From positions 1-64,000 of the forward strand of contig JADLEJ010000009.1 in the NCBI GenBank assembly GCA_020846195.1: DNA of 64,000 nt. The letters are read 5' to 3'. The stretch comes from Nitrospira sp. Lineage in GTDB: Bacteria; Nitrospirota; Nitrospiria; Nitrospirales; Nitrospiraceae. The first letter of the stretch is position 1. The number at the start of each line of letters is the position of its first letter. A program made the translations under genes and the position numbers. The notes under the pieces are model-generated. The model was not told the origin of the DNA. It saw only the letters and a program-made list of their open reading frames with translations, and searched no databases. This document shows, piece by piece, positions 36,215 to 45,724 of the stretch.

Positions 36215-37267
36215 TCAGTCAGTTGCGACCACTCCCTCGATTTCAACCAGCAGCTCTTTCCGGCAGAGATCGCCCTGGAGATAGAGGATCTGGCTTGAGG
36301 CAAACAGGGGAACGTCGAGGGCCTGTTGGATCGCTTCAAGATGATCCGGGTGCCGGACGTAGACCTTATACCGCCCGCGTGCTGGCTGATGGTGTCCCGC
36401 GGTTCCCGCTAACTCATCGGCATGATCGATCAGGGCTTGCAGGTTGTCGACGGTTTCCCTGGTCTGGAATTTAGGGAGGCCCAGATGCCGGCTCTCATGT
36501 CCCACGACGCTGGCGGTGCCGGAGATGAAGAGTTGCGCGTGAGTCTCCGATTGCGATTGAAGGAGCGTGGCGCGCGCAAACGATGGGCTGCAAGGCCCGT
36601 ACTGCTCCGGGTACTCGTAGGCCTGGACTTGGCGGGGATTGCCCAGATGAGTCGCCGGATGGGCGCCCGCAAGCACATAGAGCTGGAGCGGACCCGAGCG
36701 AGTTCCGACGGCGGTTCCCGCCGGGAGCGAACCGGGAAACCCGTGCAACGTCTCGGCGAGCGTCCGATAGCGCCCCACGCAAAACTGGCGATAGCGCTCG
36801 AGGCCATGCTCGTCATCGTTGATGCCGGGAAAGAAATTCCAGATGCGCCAGAGATGGGGATATCCCAATTCTTGAATGCACTGAAGCAGGCGCCGGTAGG
36901 CCCGTTCCGTCGTGGCCTGCAAGTCCTCGCCCGGCTCTTCTTCGAGTTGCAGCGTGCCCGCGAGGATTTCGCCGTTCGTGGCGGCGGAGAACTCGTGTAT
37001 CCGGTGAACAGTGACGGGGCGGTCGCTGGTCCATATTTCCAGCTGTGCGCGCCCGTCTAATTGGGGAAGGTCCAGGGTGATGACAGGGCAGGAAACCGTC
37101 GAGGGAACCGGCGCGCCAAACGACACGATGGCGAGCGGGGTATCGAGGGCGGTTGCCAGCCAGCGAGATAAATCGGCAGCCGCGACATAGTCCACCCGCA
37201 GGTGGCTGGCGGCTTCGAGCACCGGCGGCGTCGATCTCTGCGGCTGTGGGGCGTGACGCGGTCTCAT
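36215..37267 (-). CDS. FkbO/Hyg5/XanB2-family chorismatase
   Basis: This 350-residue protein carries the chorismatase signatures: PHLWRIWNFFPGIN near residue 138, YRQFCVGRYRTL near residue 160, HPATHLGNPRQVQAYEYPEQ near residue 205, and FISGTASVVGHESRHLG near residue 248. It ends with LYLQGDLCRKELLVEIEG. The family hydrolyses chorismate to pyruvate plus a dihydroxycyclohexadiene or hydroxybenzoate. XanB2, the closest functional model, yields 3- and 4-hydroxybenzoate for xanthomonadin. Between the halogenase and deacetylase genes, it should supply the aryl starter. Which isomer it forms cannot be read from the sequence. Confidence 0.85.
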   Translation of the reverse strand: MRPRHAPQPQRSTPPVLEAASHLRVDYVAAADLSRWLATALDTPLAIVSFGAPVPSTVSCPVITLDLPQLDGRAQLEIWTSDRPVTVHRIHEFSAATNGEILAGTLQLEEEPGEDLQATTERAYRRLLQCIQELGYPHLWRIWNFFPGINDDEHGLERYRQFCVGRYRTLAETLHGFPGSLPAGTAVGTRSGPLQLYVLAGAHPATHLGNPRQVQAYEYPEQYGPCSPSFARATLLQSQSETHAQLFISGTASVVGHESRHLGLPKFQTRETVDNLQALIDHADELAGTAGHHQPARGRYKVYVRHPDHLEAIQQALDVPLFASSQILYLQGDLCRKELLVEIEGVVATD

Positions 37268-37283
37268 CTCGGTATCCTGGTCG

Positions 37284-38645
37284 TTAATGCGGCGCGTTGG
37301 CCTGATTCACGGCGTAATCTTTGACTTCGGTGACGGTGGCTCTCGTGCCGCGCTTGCGGCGTTGGGCCACGGCCCAATTCTCTTTCCAATTCAATACGAA
37401 AACAATGTAGTACACAACTTTAAATAGGAAAAGGGGAACGCGCGCTTGCGATTGAGCAAAGACATCCCCTGCCAGCAACGAGAGCACCGCCCGTTCGATC
37501 TTCGGCGGTCGTTTGGTCGACACGAACAGGGATTGAAAGGCCGGCTGGTTGAATCGATGGATGAACCAGGAAAATGTTTTGATGCCCCGGCGAACCATAT
37601 GCTCGAATTCCCGGAGGTGCGCGGCATAGTCCGGCGATTTCCGAAGATAGGCATCGACGACGGTGGCTCCCCTGGTGCCGCTGCTGAGCGCGAGGTGGAC
37701 ACCGCTGGAAAAGACCGGGTCGATGAAGGCGAAGGCGTCGCCGACCATCAGATAGCCGTCGCCCGACATCGTATCGCGCCGATAGGAAAAATTCGCGGCG
37801 GCATAGGTTTGGGTCAGGGGTTTGGCCTGCGCCATCCGCTTGGCGATCGGAGGCGATTGGCGAAGCGTATCCAGGAGAAATTGATCCAGCGGGACGGTTC
37901 TCGATTTGATGTAGTCCGGATGGCAGACGACGCCGACGCTGGTCGTGCCGTCTTTGAATGGAATCAGCCAGCACCAGCCGTCGTCCAACCAGCCGGCGGT
38001 GATATTGCCTTCGTCCTTGCCGGGCAGCCGCCCGACCCCTTCGAAGTGGCCGAAGATCGCCGCGCTGCTGTGTTGCTGGCTGCGGCGCTTGCCGCCGAGC
38101 TGGTTCGAGAGAAAAGTGTCGCGGCCGCTGGCGTCGACGACAAACTTCGCGTCCCAGGCGCGCGGGCGTCCGTCGCGGTCTTCGGCATGGACGAGCGAGC
38201 TCTGGCCGGGGCGGAACTCGGCACGCCGGGCGGTGATGTTTTCGTGAACCGTCACCCCTTTGGCGATCGCATTGTTCAAGAGAATGGCATCGAACTCGGA
38301 CCGTTTGACCTCGAACGCGTAAGGCTGGGATTCGTCGAAGGCTTTGGAAAAATAGAACATCTGCGAGCGGCCGTAACGATGCGAGATCATTTCGGCGCCG
38401 TACTTGATAATGCCGATCCGTTCGACCTCCTGGAGCACACTCAATCGTTTCAAGATCGGGAGCGTTTGAGGCAGCAGCGATTCGCCGATGTGGAAGCGCG
38501 GGTGGGAGTCTTTTTCCAGGAGGTGCACCTTCCAGCCCTGCTCGGCCAGCAGTGTGGAGATGGTAGATCCGGCCGGTCCTCCCCCGACGACGAGCACGTC
38601 GCAGGCGGTGAGAGATTGTGTCGATTCCGTCATCGTGTGACTCAA
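37284..38645 (-). CDS. FAD-dependent halogenase
   Basis: The 453-residue frame starts at TTG 38645, with AAGGAG six bases upstream; ATG 38633 is the alternative. FAD-binding GGGPAGS lies at residues 21-27 and RFHIGESLLPQTLP near residue 50. The halogenase signature W-x-W-x-I-P is present as GWCWLIPF near residue 223. FIDPVFSSGVHLAL near residue 306 matches the F-x-x-P-x-x-S-x-G motif of phenol/pyrrole halogenases. It should chlorinate or brominate the aryl head, as in brominated xanthomonadins. A flavin reductase is not in the window. The chorismatase gene follows after 16 bp. Confidence 0.85.
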   Translation of the reverse strand: MSHTMTESTQSLTACDVLVVGGGPAGSTISTLLAEQGWKVHLLEKDSHPRFHIGESLLPQTLPILKRLSVLQEVERIGIIKYGAEMISHRYGRSQMFYFSKAFDESQPYAFEVKRSEFDAILLNNAIAKGVTVHENITARRAEFRPGQSSLVHAEDRDGRPRAWDAKFVVDASGRDTFLSNQLGGKRRSQQHSSAAIFGHFEGVGRLPGKDEGNITAGWLDDGWCWLIPFKDGTTSVGVVCHPDYIKSRTVPLDQFLLDTLRQSPPIAKRMAQAKPLTQTYAAANFSYRRDTMSGDGYLMVGDAFAFIDPVFSSGVHLALSSGTRGATVVDAYLRKSPDYAAHLREFEHMVRRGIKTFSWFIHRFNQPAFQSLFVSTKRPPKIERAVLSLLAGDVFAQSQARVPLFLFKVVYYIVFVLNWKENWAVAQRRKRGTRATVTEVKDYAVNQANAPH

Positions 38646-38883
38646 AGGCGCGCTCCTTCAGCGAGAGTCTTATACCGGCGCGGAGTATACCCAAGATGCC
38701 AGTCTGTGGCTAGGTCGAACGGGAGTTCTCGTGTGAGCTGGATTCATTGTGCGCTCCATGAGGACATGCTAGGTTCCGATCCATCATTGTTCGAGAAAAC
38801 GGCTGCGCGAGGTCTCTATCAGTATCCTCGATCAATTCTTCATTTACCATCCTGAACCATGGGAAAACCGCGACTGGAAGGGC

Positions 38884-39579
38884 GTGAGCGGCCTTCCGCT
38901 GGAAGATGTGTGGTTTCAGTCGGCTGACGGCACTAAATTGTTCGGCTGGTATGTCGAGGCGCGGGCCGATGCCGGCGTGTTGCTTTGGTGTCACGGCAAC
39001 GCCGGGAGCGTGATCCATCGTCTTGACAACCTCCGCGAGCTGTACCGGCTCGGGTTGTCGATTTTTCTTTTCGACTATCGCGGCTATGGCCGGAGCCAGG
39101 GGAAGCCGTCGGAAGAGGGGCTCTATCGAGACGCGATCAGCGCTTACGACTATCTCACTCGTGTTCGGCAGATTCGATCAGAACGGATGGTCGTGTTTGG
39201 CCGGTCGTTGGGCGCCGCTGTCGCGACCGATCTGGTCTCGCAGAAGCCCGTGGCAGGATTGATTTTGGAATCGCCGTTCCCATCGATTGCCGCCGTCGCG
39301 CAGCATCACTATGGCGGCATGCCGGTGCATTGGCTGCTCGGGGCGGAATTCAAACTCATCGACCGTCTGCCGCAGCTGTCCCTTCCCACGCTGGTGATCC
39401 ACGGCGATCGGGACGACATCATTCCCATCGCGTTCGGCCGCCAGGTCTTCGAGGCCGCCAAGCCGCCGAAATGGTGGTATCCGATCGTCGGCGCGGATCA
39501 TAACAACACCTACCAAGTCGGTGGGAGTGCCTACTTCCGCCGGTTCGCCGAGTTTATCCGGCAGGCAATTGCCGCCTAG
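38884..39579 (+). CDS. Alpha/beta hydrolase (DUF1100/YqkD-like), start uncertain
   Basis: From GTG 38884 it is 231 residues. VLLWCHGNAGSVIHRL forms the oxyanion region, VVFGRSLGAAVA is the G-x-S-x-G nucleophile elbow near residue 106, and HGDRDDIIP (Asp) and GADHNNTY (His) complete the triad. In-frame codons just upstream (QFFIYHPEPWENRDWKG) look like genuine family N-terminus but contain no ATG, GTG or TTG back to the stop at 38770. Translation may begin at CTG 38803, or the N-terminal membrane anchor has been lost. The substrate is unknown. Confidence 0.75.
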   Translation: MSGLPLEDVWFQSADGTKLFGWYVEARADAGVLLWCHGNAGSVIHRLDNLRELYRLGLSIFLFDYRGYGRSQGKPSEEGLYRDAISAYDYLTRVRQIRSERMVVFGRSLGAAVATDLVSQKPVAGLILESPFPSIAAVAQHHYGGMPVHWLLGAEFKLIDRLPQLSLPTLVIHGDRDDIIPIAFGRQVFEAAKPPKWWYPIVGADHNNTYQVGGSAYFRRFAEFIRQAIAA

Positions 39580-39720
39580 TCTCACCGCACGCGTGTTCCT
39601 GAAATATGTGTTTGGTGATTGATTCGTATATTTGATACAGTGCGTCGGATATTGCCTTTATTCAAATCCAACCCAGTGGCAACGAGGCTTGACGGGATGA
39701 CGATCACGAGAGAAGACGGA

Positions 39721-40608
39721 ATGACCGATCGAAAAGCAGTGCGATTTTGCGTGTTTATGGTGATGGCGTTGCTGTGGCTTTCAGGCTGTGCTGGACGAAC
39801 CGGCGCGCCGGCTGCGATGCCCGACTCTTCCGTGCAACCTGTTTCGTCCGCCGGAGAACCGGCGCCGTCGCGGCCTGCCGCCGATGTTGCGGAGACGGTC
39901 TCCGACGAGCCGTTCGATCCCTTCGCGAAATCCGGCGCCGCCGGCGTCGAGGAATACGACCCGTGGGAGCCGCTGAACACGAAGGTGTTCGAGTTTAACC
40001 GGCAGGTGGACCGGTGGGTGCTCAAGCCGGTGTCCCAGGCCTACGATTTCGTGATGCCCAACCCTGTTCAAGTCGGGATCAGCAACGTCTTTTACAACAT
40101 GCGGTTCCCCTCCCGGTTCCTCAATAATGTGTTTCAGGGCAAGGTGCAGGGGGCTGCGACAGAGATGGGACGGTTCATGCTGAACACGACCTTCGGCCTC
40201 GGCGGCCTCTACGATGTGGCGAAGGACATGAACATCGCCACGCCCGAGGAGGATACCGGGCAGACCTTGGGGTTTTATGGCGTCCCGCCTGGCCCCTATG
40301 TGGTGTTGCCGCTGCTGCCGCCTTTCAATGTTCGCGACCTGGTCGGATTTGCAGGCGACATCGCGCTGAATCCGATCAACTGGCTGGTTGCGCCGATCAT
40401 TGAAATCAATGGCGTGCCCTCGGCGATTGCCCATAAGAATCGCATGACCAGCACGATGGTCCAGCTCGGCGGCCGGGTCTTTGAAATCGTGAATGACCGT
40501 TCGTTGAACCTTGAAAAATTCCAGGGAGTTGAAGAAGCCACGCTGGATCTCTACGCCGCTGTCCGCAATGCCTACCTCCAAAAGCGAGCGCTCGCGATTC
40601 AAGAGTAA
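39721..40608 (+). CDS. mlaA: MlaA family lipoprotein (VacJ)
   Basis: ATG 39721 gives 295 residues; ATG 39697 is possible. A lipobox WLSGC is near residue 22. After a proline-rich linker, the MlaA domain runs from DPWEPLNTKVFEFNRQVDRWVLKPVSQAY (about 80) to about 275, with LNTTFGLGGLYDVAKDM, EDTGQTLGFYGVPPGPYVVLPLLPP and a C-terminal helix. MlaA removes mislocalised phospholipids from the outer leaflet of the outer membrane and passes them to MlaC. The mlaBCDEF genes are not in the window. Confidence 0.9.
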   Translation: MTDRKAVRFCVFMVMALLWLSGCAGRTGAPAAMPDSSVQPVSSAGEPAPSRPAADVAETVSDEPFDPFAKSGAAGVEEYDPWEPLNTKVFEFNRQVDRWVLKPVSQAYDFVMPNPVQVGISNVFYNMRFPSRFLNNVFQGKVQGAATEMGRFMLNTTFGLGGLYDVAKDMNIATPEEDTGQTLGFYGVPPGPYVVLPLLPPFNVRDLVGFAGDIALNPINWLVAPIIEINGVPSAIAHKNRMTSTMVQLGGRVFEIVNDRSLNLEKFQGVEEATLDLYAAVRNAYLQKRALAIQE

Positions 40609-40720
40609 TTTCGCGTAGCCATACGGGACTGCTCCGCGGTCTTTCCCGCTGGCCGGTCGTGCGCGGCTGGCTCGATCCCTCTCGTCCTTCAGTTTTTCTG
40701 CAGATCGCCGACAAAGAGAT

Positions 40721-40752
40721 GCAGGCCTTGTGAGATACCCCGCAAGGCCTGC
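40721..40752 (+). terminator. Inverted repeat between mlaA and the CBS gene
   Basis: GCAGGCCTTG (40721-40730) pairs perfectly with CAAGGCCTGC (40743-40752) over a 12-nt loop. It lies 112 bp past the mlaA stop and 7 bp before the ATG of the next gene. It lacks a T-run, so it may be a weak terminator or an mRNA structure over the next gene's start. Confidence 0.45.
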
Positions 40753-40759
40753 ACTCATT

Positions 40760-41467
40760 ATGAACAGTCCTGCATTGAGCCAGAGCCCAGGATTTTCCGC
40801 CGCCGTTCATACGGCGCCGCCGGAGGTGTCGGTGTATGACGCCGCGCGGATCATGCATTGGCGGACAGTTGGAGCTGTGGTCGTTGTGCGGCGCCACCGC
40901 GCGGTGGGAATTGTCACCGATCGGGATCTGGCGACGCGAGTTGTGGCCAATGGACTCGATCCCCGGGCCACCACATTGGGCCGCATTATGACCGCGCCAC
41001 TGGTGACCGCGCCAATTGACGCGTCCGATGAGCAGCTTCTCAGTGCGTTGGCGCAGAGTCGAGTGCGGCAGATTCCACTGATCGACGGCGAAGGGAATAT
41101 GGCCGGCTTGGCCGCCTGGAACGTCACCGAAACCGGCGACGGGTCGGGCTCCTTCGGCGCCAGGCTGGTTCGGTCGACGGCCATGATTCCGATGGTGAAG
41201 CGGCGCACGTTCAGGCGGGCGCTCTATGGCGCCTTGCAAGAAGTTCGTCAGCATGCCCGCTGGATTGGAGCGACCGTCGCGCTCGCCGCGGTCGGCGCCA
41301 TCATTTCGCTGATTGCCGTGGGCTACTGGAGTCCCTGGCGTTCGACCCCCGTTGCGTCGCTGCACCTGAACGAGTCCAGCCGATCGAGCAAACCCTCGCC
41401 GGTCGCGCAGCCGTCCCTACAGCCGGATCAGAAACCGGCGCCTCTTCCGGTCACCCCGGCTCGATAA
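40760..41467 (+). CDS. CBS-domain membrane protein
   Basis: ATG 40760 gives 235 residues, since an upstream GTG falls in the inverted repeat. Residues 10-130 contain a CBS pair ([21 protein letters not shown]...[13 protein letters not shown], then [18 protein letters not shown]). Near residue 170 a transmembrane helix ([20 protein letters not shown]) follows, with a proline-rich tail after it. CBS pairs sense adenosyl nucleotides. The link to a membrane anchor suggests regulation of a membrane partner that is not identified. The 3' end overlaps kbl by 17 bp, tail to tail. Confidence 0.8.
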   Translation: MNSPALSQSPGFSAAVHTAPPEVSVYDAARIMHWRTVGAVVVVRRHRAVGIVTDRDLATRVVANGLDPRATTLGRIMTAPLVTAPIDASDEQLLSALAQSRVRQIPLIDGEGNMAGLAAWNVTETGDGSGSFGARLVRSTAMIPMVKRRTFRRALYGALQEVRQHARWIGATVALAAVGAIISLIAVGYWSPWRSTPVASLHLNESSRSSKPSPVAQPSLQPDQKPAPLPVTPAR

Positions 41468-42647
41468 TACCCAGCTCCCTGCCGACTTTCGCAAAAGCCG
41501 CAATGGCCTGCTCCAACTGCGCGCTGGTATGGGCGGCGGACATCTGCACGCGGATGCGCGCCTGGCCTTTCGGCACGACAGGAAAACTGAACCCGATCAC
41601 ATAGACGCCTTCCTGCAGAAGCCGATCCGCCAGGTCGGCGGCGAGCGTGGCGTCGCCAAGCATCACTGGAATAATAGGATGATGGCCAGGGACGAGCCGG
41701 AATCCGAGCGCGGTGAGCTGCCCGCGGAAGAATTCGGCGTTTTCCCGCAGGCGCGCGCGCAACGCATCGCCTTGCTCGGCCAGCTGCAACGCTTGCAGCG
41801 TGGCGGCGGCGATGACCGGGGGCAGGGCGTTGGAAAAAAGATAGGGCCGGGAGCGCTGGCGCAGCAGTTCGACGATTTCCGCCCGTCCCGAGGTGAATCC
41901 TCCCGCCGCCCCGCCGAGGCTTTTCCCGAGCGTGCTGGTCACGATATCCACTCGATCCGCCACATTGAAATGCGCCGGGGTGCCGCGGCCGTTCGGACCC
42001 AGCACTCCGGTGGCATGGCTGTCATCGACCATGACGATGGCATCGTAGCGATCGGCCAGCTCGACGATTCGGTCGAGCTTGGCGAGGTCCCCATCCATGG
42101 AAAACACCCCGTCGGTCGCGATCATGCGCAGCCGGCTTCCGCGCGATTCCAGCAGACGGGCTTCTAGCTCGGCCATATCGGCATGGGCGTAGCGCAGCCG
42201 GTGCGCTTTGCAGAGACGGATGCCGTCGATCACACTGGCGTGATTCAAGGCATCGCTGATGACGGTGTCCCGTTCATCGAGCAGCGTCTCGAATAGTCCG
42301 CCGTTGGCGTCGAAGCAGGAGCTGTAGAGAATTGTGCTCTCGGTGCCCAGAAACGTACTGATGGCCTGTTCCAACCGCACGTGCAGATCCTGCGTGCCGC
42401 AGATGAAGCGCACGGAGGCCATGCCGTAGCCATGCCCGGTCAGTCCGGCGGCGGCGGCCTGAAGGATGTCCGGATGATTGGCGAGCCCCAGGTAGTTGTT
42501 CGCGCAGAGATTCAGCGCTGGGCCTTGCGCGACACGGATGCCGGTTCCTTGTGGGCTCAGGAGTTGCCGCTCGTGCTTATAGAGGCCGGCCGCGCGGATG
42601 TCGGCGAGTTGTTGATCGAGAATCTTCTTGAGCGAGTTGTAGGCCAT
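41451..42647 (-). CDS. kbl: Glycine C-acetyltransferase (2-amino-3-ketobutyrate CoA ligase)
   Basis: ATG 42647 gives 398 residues, the exact usual length. A fold-type I PLP enzyme: [11 protein letters not shown] near residue 50, [15 protein letters not shown] near residue 75, [13 protein letters not shown] near residue 206 and the PLP lysine in [13 protein letters not shown] near residue 240. It converts 2-amino-3-ketobutyrate plus CoA to glycine and acetyl-CoA. It follows tdh after 47 bp on the same strand, forming the threonine-to-glycine pathway. Confidence 0.92.
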   Translation of the reverse strand: MAYNSLKKILDQQLADIRAAGLYKHERQLLSPQGTGIRVAQGPALNLCANNYLGLANHPDILQAAAAGLTGHGYGMASVRFICGTQDLHVRLEQAISTFLGTESTILYSSCFDANGGLFETLLDERDTVISDALNHASVIDGIRLCKAHRLRYAHADMAELEARLLESRGSRLRMIATDGVFSMDGDLAKLDRIVELADRYDAIVMVDDSHATGVLGPNGRGTPAHFNVADRVDIVTSTLGKSLGGAAGGFTSGRAEIVELLRQRSRPYLFSNALPPVIAAATLQALQLAEQGDALRARLRENAEFFRGQLTALGFRLVPGHHPIIPVMLGDATLAADLADRLLQEGVYVIGFSFPVVPKGQARIRVQMSAAHTSAQLEQAIAAFAKVGRELGIIEPG

Positions 42648-42694
42648 AGATTGTTGTGCGAGACCGGCGCGGCATGAAGCGTCAGCTGCGCGCG

Positions 42695-43729
42695 TTAGGG
42701 AAACAGCACCACTTTGCCGCACTGCCCGGAATTGATCAACTCGAACCCCTTGGCGTAGTCGCTCATCGGGAAGGTGTGGGTGATGACCGGCTTGATATCG
42801 AGGCCTGCTTTGAAGAGACCGGCGAGGCGATACCAGGTGCTGAAGAGCCGCCGCCCTGTAATGCCATGCACGCGAATGCCTTTGAAAATAACTTCGTTGG
42901 CCAGGTCGAACGAGATCGGGCCGGTTGGAATGCCGAAGAGCGTCACCCGTCCGCCGTTTTTCACGGCGCCGAAGGCCTGGTGCAACGCGCCAGGATGACC
43001 GGACATTTCCAGCGAAGCGTCCACGCCCTCACCGGCGGTGCTCTCGCGAATCGCCGCCGCAATCTGTTCGGGTGTCTCGGTTCTGGCGTTCAATACGTGG
43101 TCCGCGCCGACCTGTGTGGCCAGGTTGAGGCGATAGTCGCTGACATCGGTGGCGATGATTGTGGCGGCTCCGGCGGTTCGAGCGACGGCAATCGAAAAAA
43201 GCCCGGTCGGTCCGCAGCCAGTGACTAAGACTGTGTGGCCGGTCAGGTCTTCCGCGAGGGCGGCATCGACGGCATTGCCGAGCGGCTCCTGGACTGAGGC
43301 GAATTCCGGCGGGATGGCGGGCGAGGTGTTCCAGAGCACGTTGTCGGGCAGCACGACGTACTCGGCAAACGAGCCGTCGCGATCGACGCCGAGGATGCGA
43401 TAGTTGCGGCAGACATGCGCCTGGCCGGTGCGGCATTGAAAACAGTGGCCGCAGGTCAGGTGCGATTCGGCAGCGACGTAGTCGCCGATCTTGACGCGCG
43501 TGACATCCTTGCCGACATCGACGACTTCGCCGCACATTTCATGGCCGATAATGCGTGGCGGGTGTATGCGGCTGTGCGCCCAGGGGTCCCAGTTGTAGAT
43601 ATGGGCATCGGTGCCGCAGAGCGAGGTCGCCGTGACCTTCACAATGACGTCGCTGGGTCCGGCGGTGGGGTCCGGGCAGGTCATGGCCGTCAATCCTGGA
43701 CCGGCGGAGGCTTTTACCAGTGCGCGCAT
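42695..43729 (-). CDS. tdh: L-threonine 3-dehydrogenase
   Basis: ATG 43729 gives 344 residues. This zinc alcohol dehydrogenase family member has catalytic-zinc residues in [16 protein letters not shown] and GHEMCGEV, structural-zinc cysteines in [15 protein letters not shown], and the NAD-binding [15 protein letters not shown] near residue 170. It oxidises threonine to 2-amino-3-ketobutyrate, which the following kbl product cleaves. The pair allows threonine catabolism or glycine supply. Confidence 0.92.
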   Translation of the reverse strand: MRALVKASAGPGLTAMTCPDPTAGPSDVIVKVTATSLCGTDAHIYNWDPWAHSRIHPPRIIGHEMCGEVVDVGKDVTRVKIGDYVAAESHLTCGHCFQCRTGQAHVCRNYRILGVDRDGSFAEYVVLPDNVLWNTSPAIPPEFASVQEPLGNAVDAALAEDLTGHTVLVTGCGPTGLFSIAVARTAGAATIIATDVSDYRLNLATQVGADHVLNARTETPEQIAAAIRESTAGEGVDASLEMSGHPGALHQAFGAVKNGGRVTLFGIPTGPISFDLANEVIFKGIRVHGITGRRLFSTWYRLAGLFKAGLDIKPVITHTFPMSDYAKGFELINSGQCGKVVLFP

Positions 43730-43820
43730 GCCTGTAGTGTAGCGCAACTCTCTGGCGGAGGCACGCGCGTGCCGGAAAAAACGGGTTGCACTCACTCGCG
43801 GGGCTGAGTAGGATGCCCCT

Positions 43821-44801
43821 ATGTTCCGCTCCGCGCCTAGATTCTTCGCAGTGCTGGCCGGCGTCCTCGTGTTGTGTCTTCTTCCTCTCACGGTTGGCTC
43901 CATCAATCCGGCGGGCGCGGCGCCCGAGGCTTCTTCCGCGCCGTCCGGCGCGCGCTGGATCAAAGTCGATCTGGGGGCGGTCGATGATTCTGGCGACATT
44001 CAAATCGGAAAGCCGTTCGAGCTCTCGATCGCCGTCGGCGGAATGGCCCAAGGCAGCGCGCCGCTGGTGGCGATTTGCGAGTCGGTGTTGTTCCAGCGGC
44101 ACGTCGTCGCATTGGCGCTCGATGAGGCCGATCGGGCGATGAAGGGGTCGGCTGCGATGGAGCCGATCCCGCCAGGAAAGCTTTCGGTCCATCCCAAGGC
44201 TGCCAGGGTTCAGGTCACTATCGCCCGGGTGAAGAAAGACAAGTTCGAGCGGGTGCTCAGCCGCGTAGTGTATGTCACGCTGGGGAAGCAGAGCGCGGCC
44301 AGCGAAGGCGGCGATGCGCCGCTGTCGAGTTCGGAAGAGCCTTCAGGCGGGGAGGCGGTCCAAGATGAAGTCCAGCCGGATGCGTTGCCGGTATCCGGTG
44401 GACTAGTGGTCGAGGAAGATCTGCTGCCGCCGCCGGGGCAAGGACGGACCTATTGGCAGCAGGTCAGTTACCTGGTGAGCCGCAGCTGGAGCCGCACGGT
44501 CCGCCATGTCCGGCATGCGCCGATGAGCGAGACCGTCCGGGTGAAGTTCAGGCTCTACCCCAGTGGGCGCGCGCAGTTGATTCAGGTTGAACAAGGGTCC
44601 GGCGCGCGGGAGGTCGATGAGGCGGGGATTTATGCCGTGGTGCATGCGCAACCGTTTCCTCCGTTCCCGGACAATCTTGAGCCCGAAGCCGTCGAGGTGC
44701 ATGTGCGGATGCGGACGGGAGCGAAGGCCGGCGCGCGCGAGGTGCAATCGATTATGAATAAACAAGCCGGCGCGCCCGAGGCGGGGCCGCCTAAAAAGTG
44801 A
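43821..44801 (+). CDS. TonB C-terminal-like exported protein
   Basis: This 326-residue protein has a hydrophobic N-terminus (about 8-33), then a domain of unknown type (about 45-155) and a disordered acidic linker (about 160-200). The C-terminal domain (about 215-305) has TVRVKFRLYPSGRAQLIQVEQGSGAREVDEAGIYAVVHAQPFPPFP. The terminal part matches the TonB/TolA-type C-terminal fold, where the pattern precedes an outer-membrane receptor contact. No ExbBD or receptor gene is adjacent, so true energy transduction is unproven. It is divergent from tdh. Confidence 0.7.
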   Translation: MFRSAPRFFAVLAGVLVLCLLPLTVGSINPAGAAPEASSAPSGARWIKVDLGAVDDSGDIQIGKPFELSIAVGGMAQGSAPLVAICESVLFQRHVVALALDEADRAMKGSAAMEPIPPGKLSVHPKAARVQVTIARVKKDKFERVLSRVVYVTLGKQSAASEGGDAPLSSSEEPSGGEAVQDEVQPDALPVSGGLVVEEDLLPPPGQGRTYWQQVSYLVSRSWSRTVRHVRHAPMSETVRVKFRLYPSGRAQLIQVEQGSGAREVDEAGIYAVVHAQPFPPFPDNLEPEAVEVHVRMRTGAKAGAREVQSIMNKQAGAPEAGPPKK

Positions 44802-44862
44802 CGGAATGGTGTGCCGGTCGGTGTGCGTGGTTTCATTTATCCCATTTATTCATGGAGGGGAC

Positions 44863-45471
44863 ATGTATCGACGGATGATGACAGCCGGTGTGTTGTGCGC
44901 GGTGCTGCTGGCCGGGTGGCCGGCGGGGGCGGGAGCCGAGATGGCGCGGTGGGACTTGGATCTCGAACATTCCATCATCGAGTTTCGCGTCGCCCACATG
45001 GTCGTCTCGAAGACGGCGGGCCGGTTCATGGACTACAGTGGCGTTGTGGAAATGGATGCCGAGGCGCAGCAGTTCAAGACGATTGAGGCGACGATCAAGA
45101 CGGGGTCGGTCAACACCAACCACGAGAAGCGCGATGCGCATCTCCGGAGCGCGGACTTCTTCGATGTCGAAAAGTTTCCGGCCATGACCTACAAGATGAA
45201 GAGTTATAAGAAGGTCGGCGAGGGCTATCAGGCCGTTGGCGATCTGACGCTTCGCGGCGTGACGAAAGAAATCACATTGGCCGGCACGTTCAACGGCGTG
45301 AGCAAGGATCCTTGGGGCAACACTCGGGCGGGGTTCACGGGCGAGGGCAAAGTGAATCGCAAGGATTTCGGCATGGTTTGGAATAAGGCGCTCGACAGCG
45401 GCGGGTTTGTCGTTGGCGAGGAGGTGAGCATCCGGCTCGATACCGAGTGCATTAAGGCTAAGAAGCCATAG
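44863..45471 (+). CDS. YceI family periplasmic protein
   Basis: GGAGGGG precedes ATG 44863, giving 202 residues. A signal peptide (about 1-23, ending AGAEM) precedes the YceI lipocalin-like fold: WDLDLEHSIIEFRVAHMVVSKTAGRFMDYSG, NTNHEKRDAHLRSADFFDVEKFPAMTY and GDLTLRGVTKEITL. YceI proteins bind polyisoprenoid or other amphiphilic molecules in the periplasm. It ends in a strong terminator. Spacing suggests its own promoter. Confidence 0.92.
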   Translation: MYRRMMTAGVLCAVLLAGWPAGAGAEMARWDLDLEHSIIEFRVAHMVVSKTAGRFMDYSGVVEMDAEAQQFKTIEATIKTGSVNTNHEKRDAHLRSADFFDVEKFPAMTYKMKSYKKVGEGYQAVGDLTLRGVTKEITLAGTFNGVSKDPWGNTRAGFTGEGKVNRKDFGMVWNKALDSGGFVVGEEVSIRLDTECIKAKKP

Positions 45472-45504
45472 CCGTTCCCACTTCTGCGGTATTCTGTACT
45501 CTCT

Positions 45505-45534
45505 CCCGGCCGCCTCACAAGTGAGGCGGCCGGG
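45505..45534 (+). terminator. Terminator after the YceI gene
   Basis: A perfect 14-bp GC-rich stem (45505-45518 with 45521-45534), a 2-nt loop, and CCGTTT following on the plus strand. It may act in both directions. Confidence 0.75.
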
Positions 45535-45724
45535 CCGTTTCACCCACCCCGACCTATCGGACTGTTTGCAAAGACGTCGATCTTCGATCCTGCCGGAGAT
45601 CTGGCGTCCCGCTGGTTGCGGCATCACGATCTTTTCACGCTCCTTCCTGGGTCCGGCGCCGCGCGCACAATTGGATCCGAACCATCTAGCAATCGGCCAT
45701 GCAGATTAGGTAGATTGGGCGGCT

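Noticed and set aside
37446..38855. 469-codon plus-strand frame opposite the halogenase gene
   Set aside because: The minus-strand frame has FAD-binding and halogenase motifs; the plus-strand translation resembles nothing and lacks a start signal.
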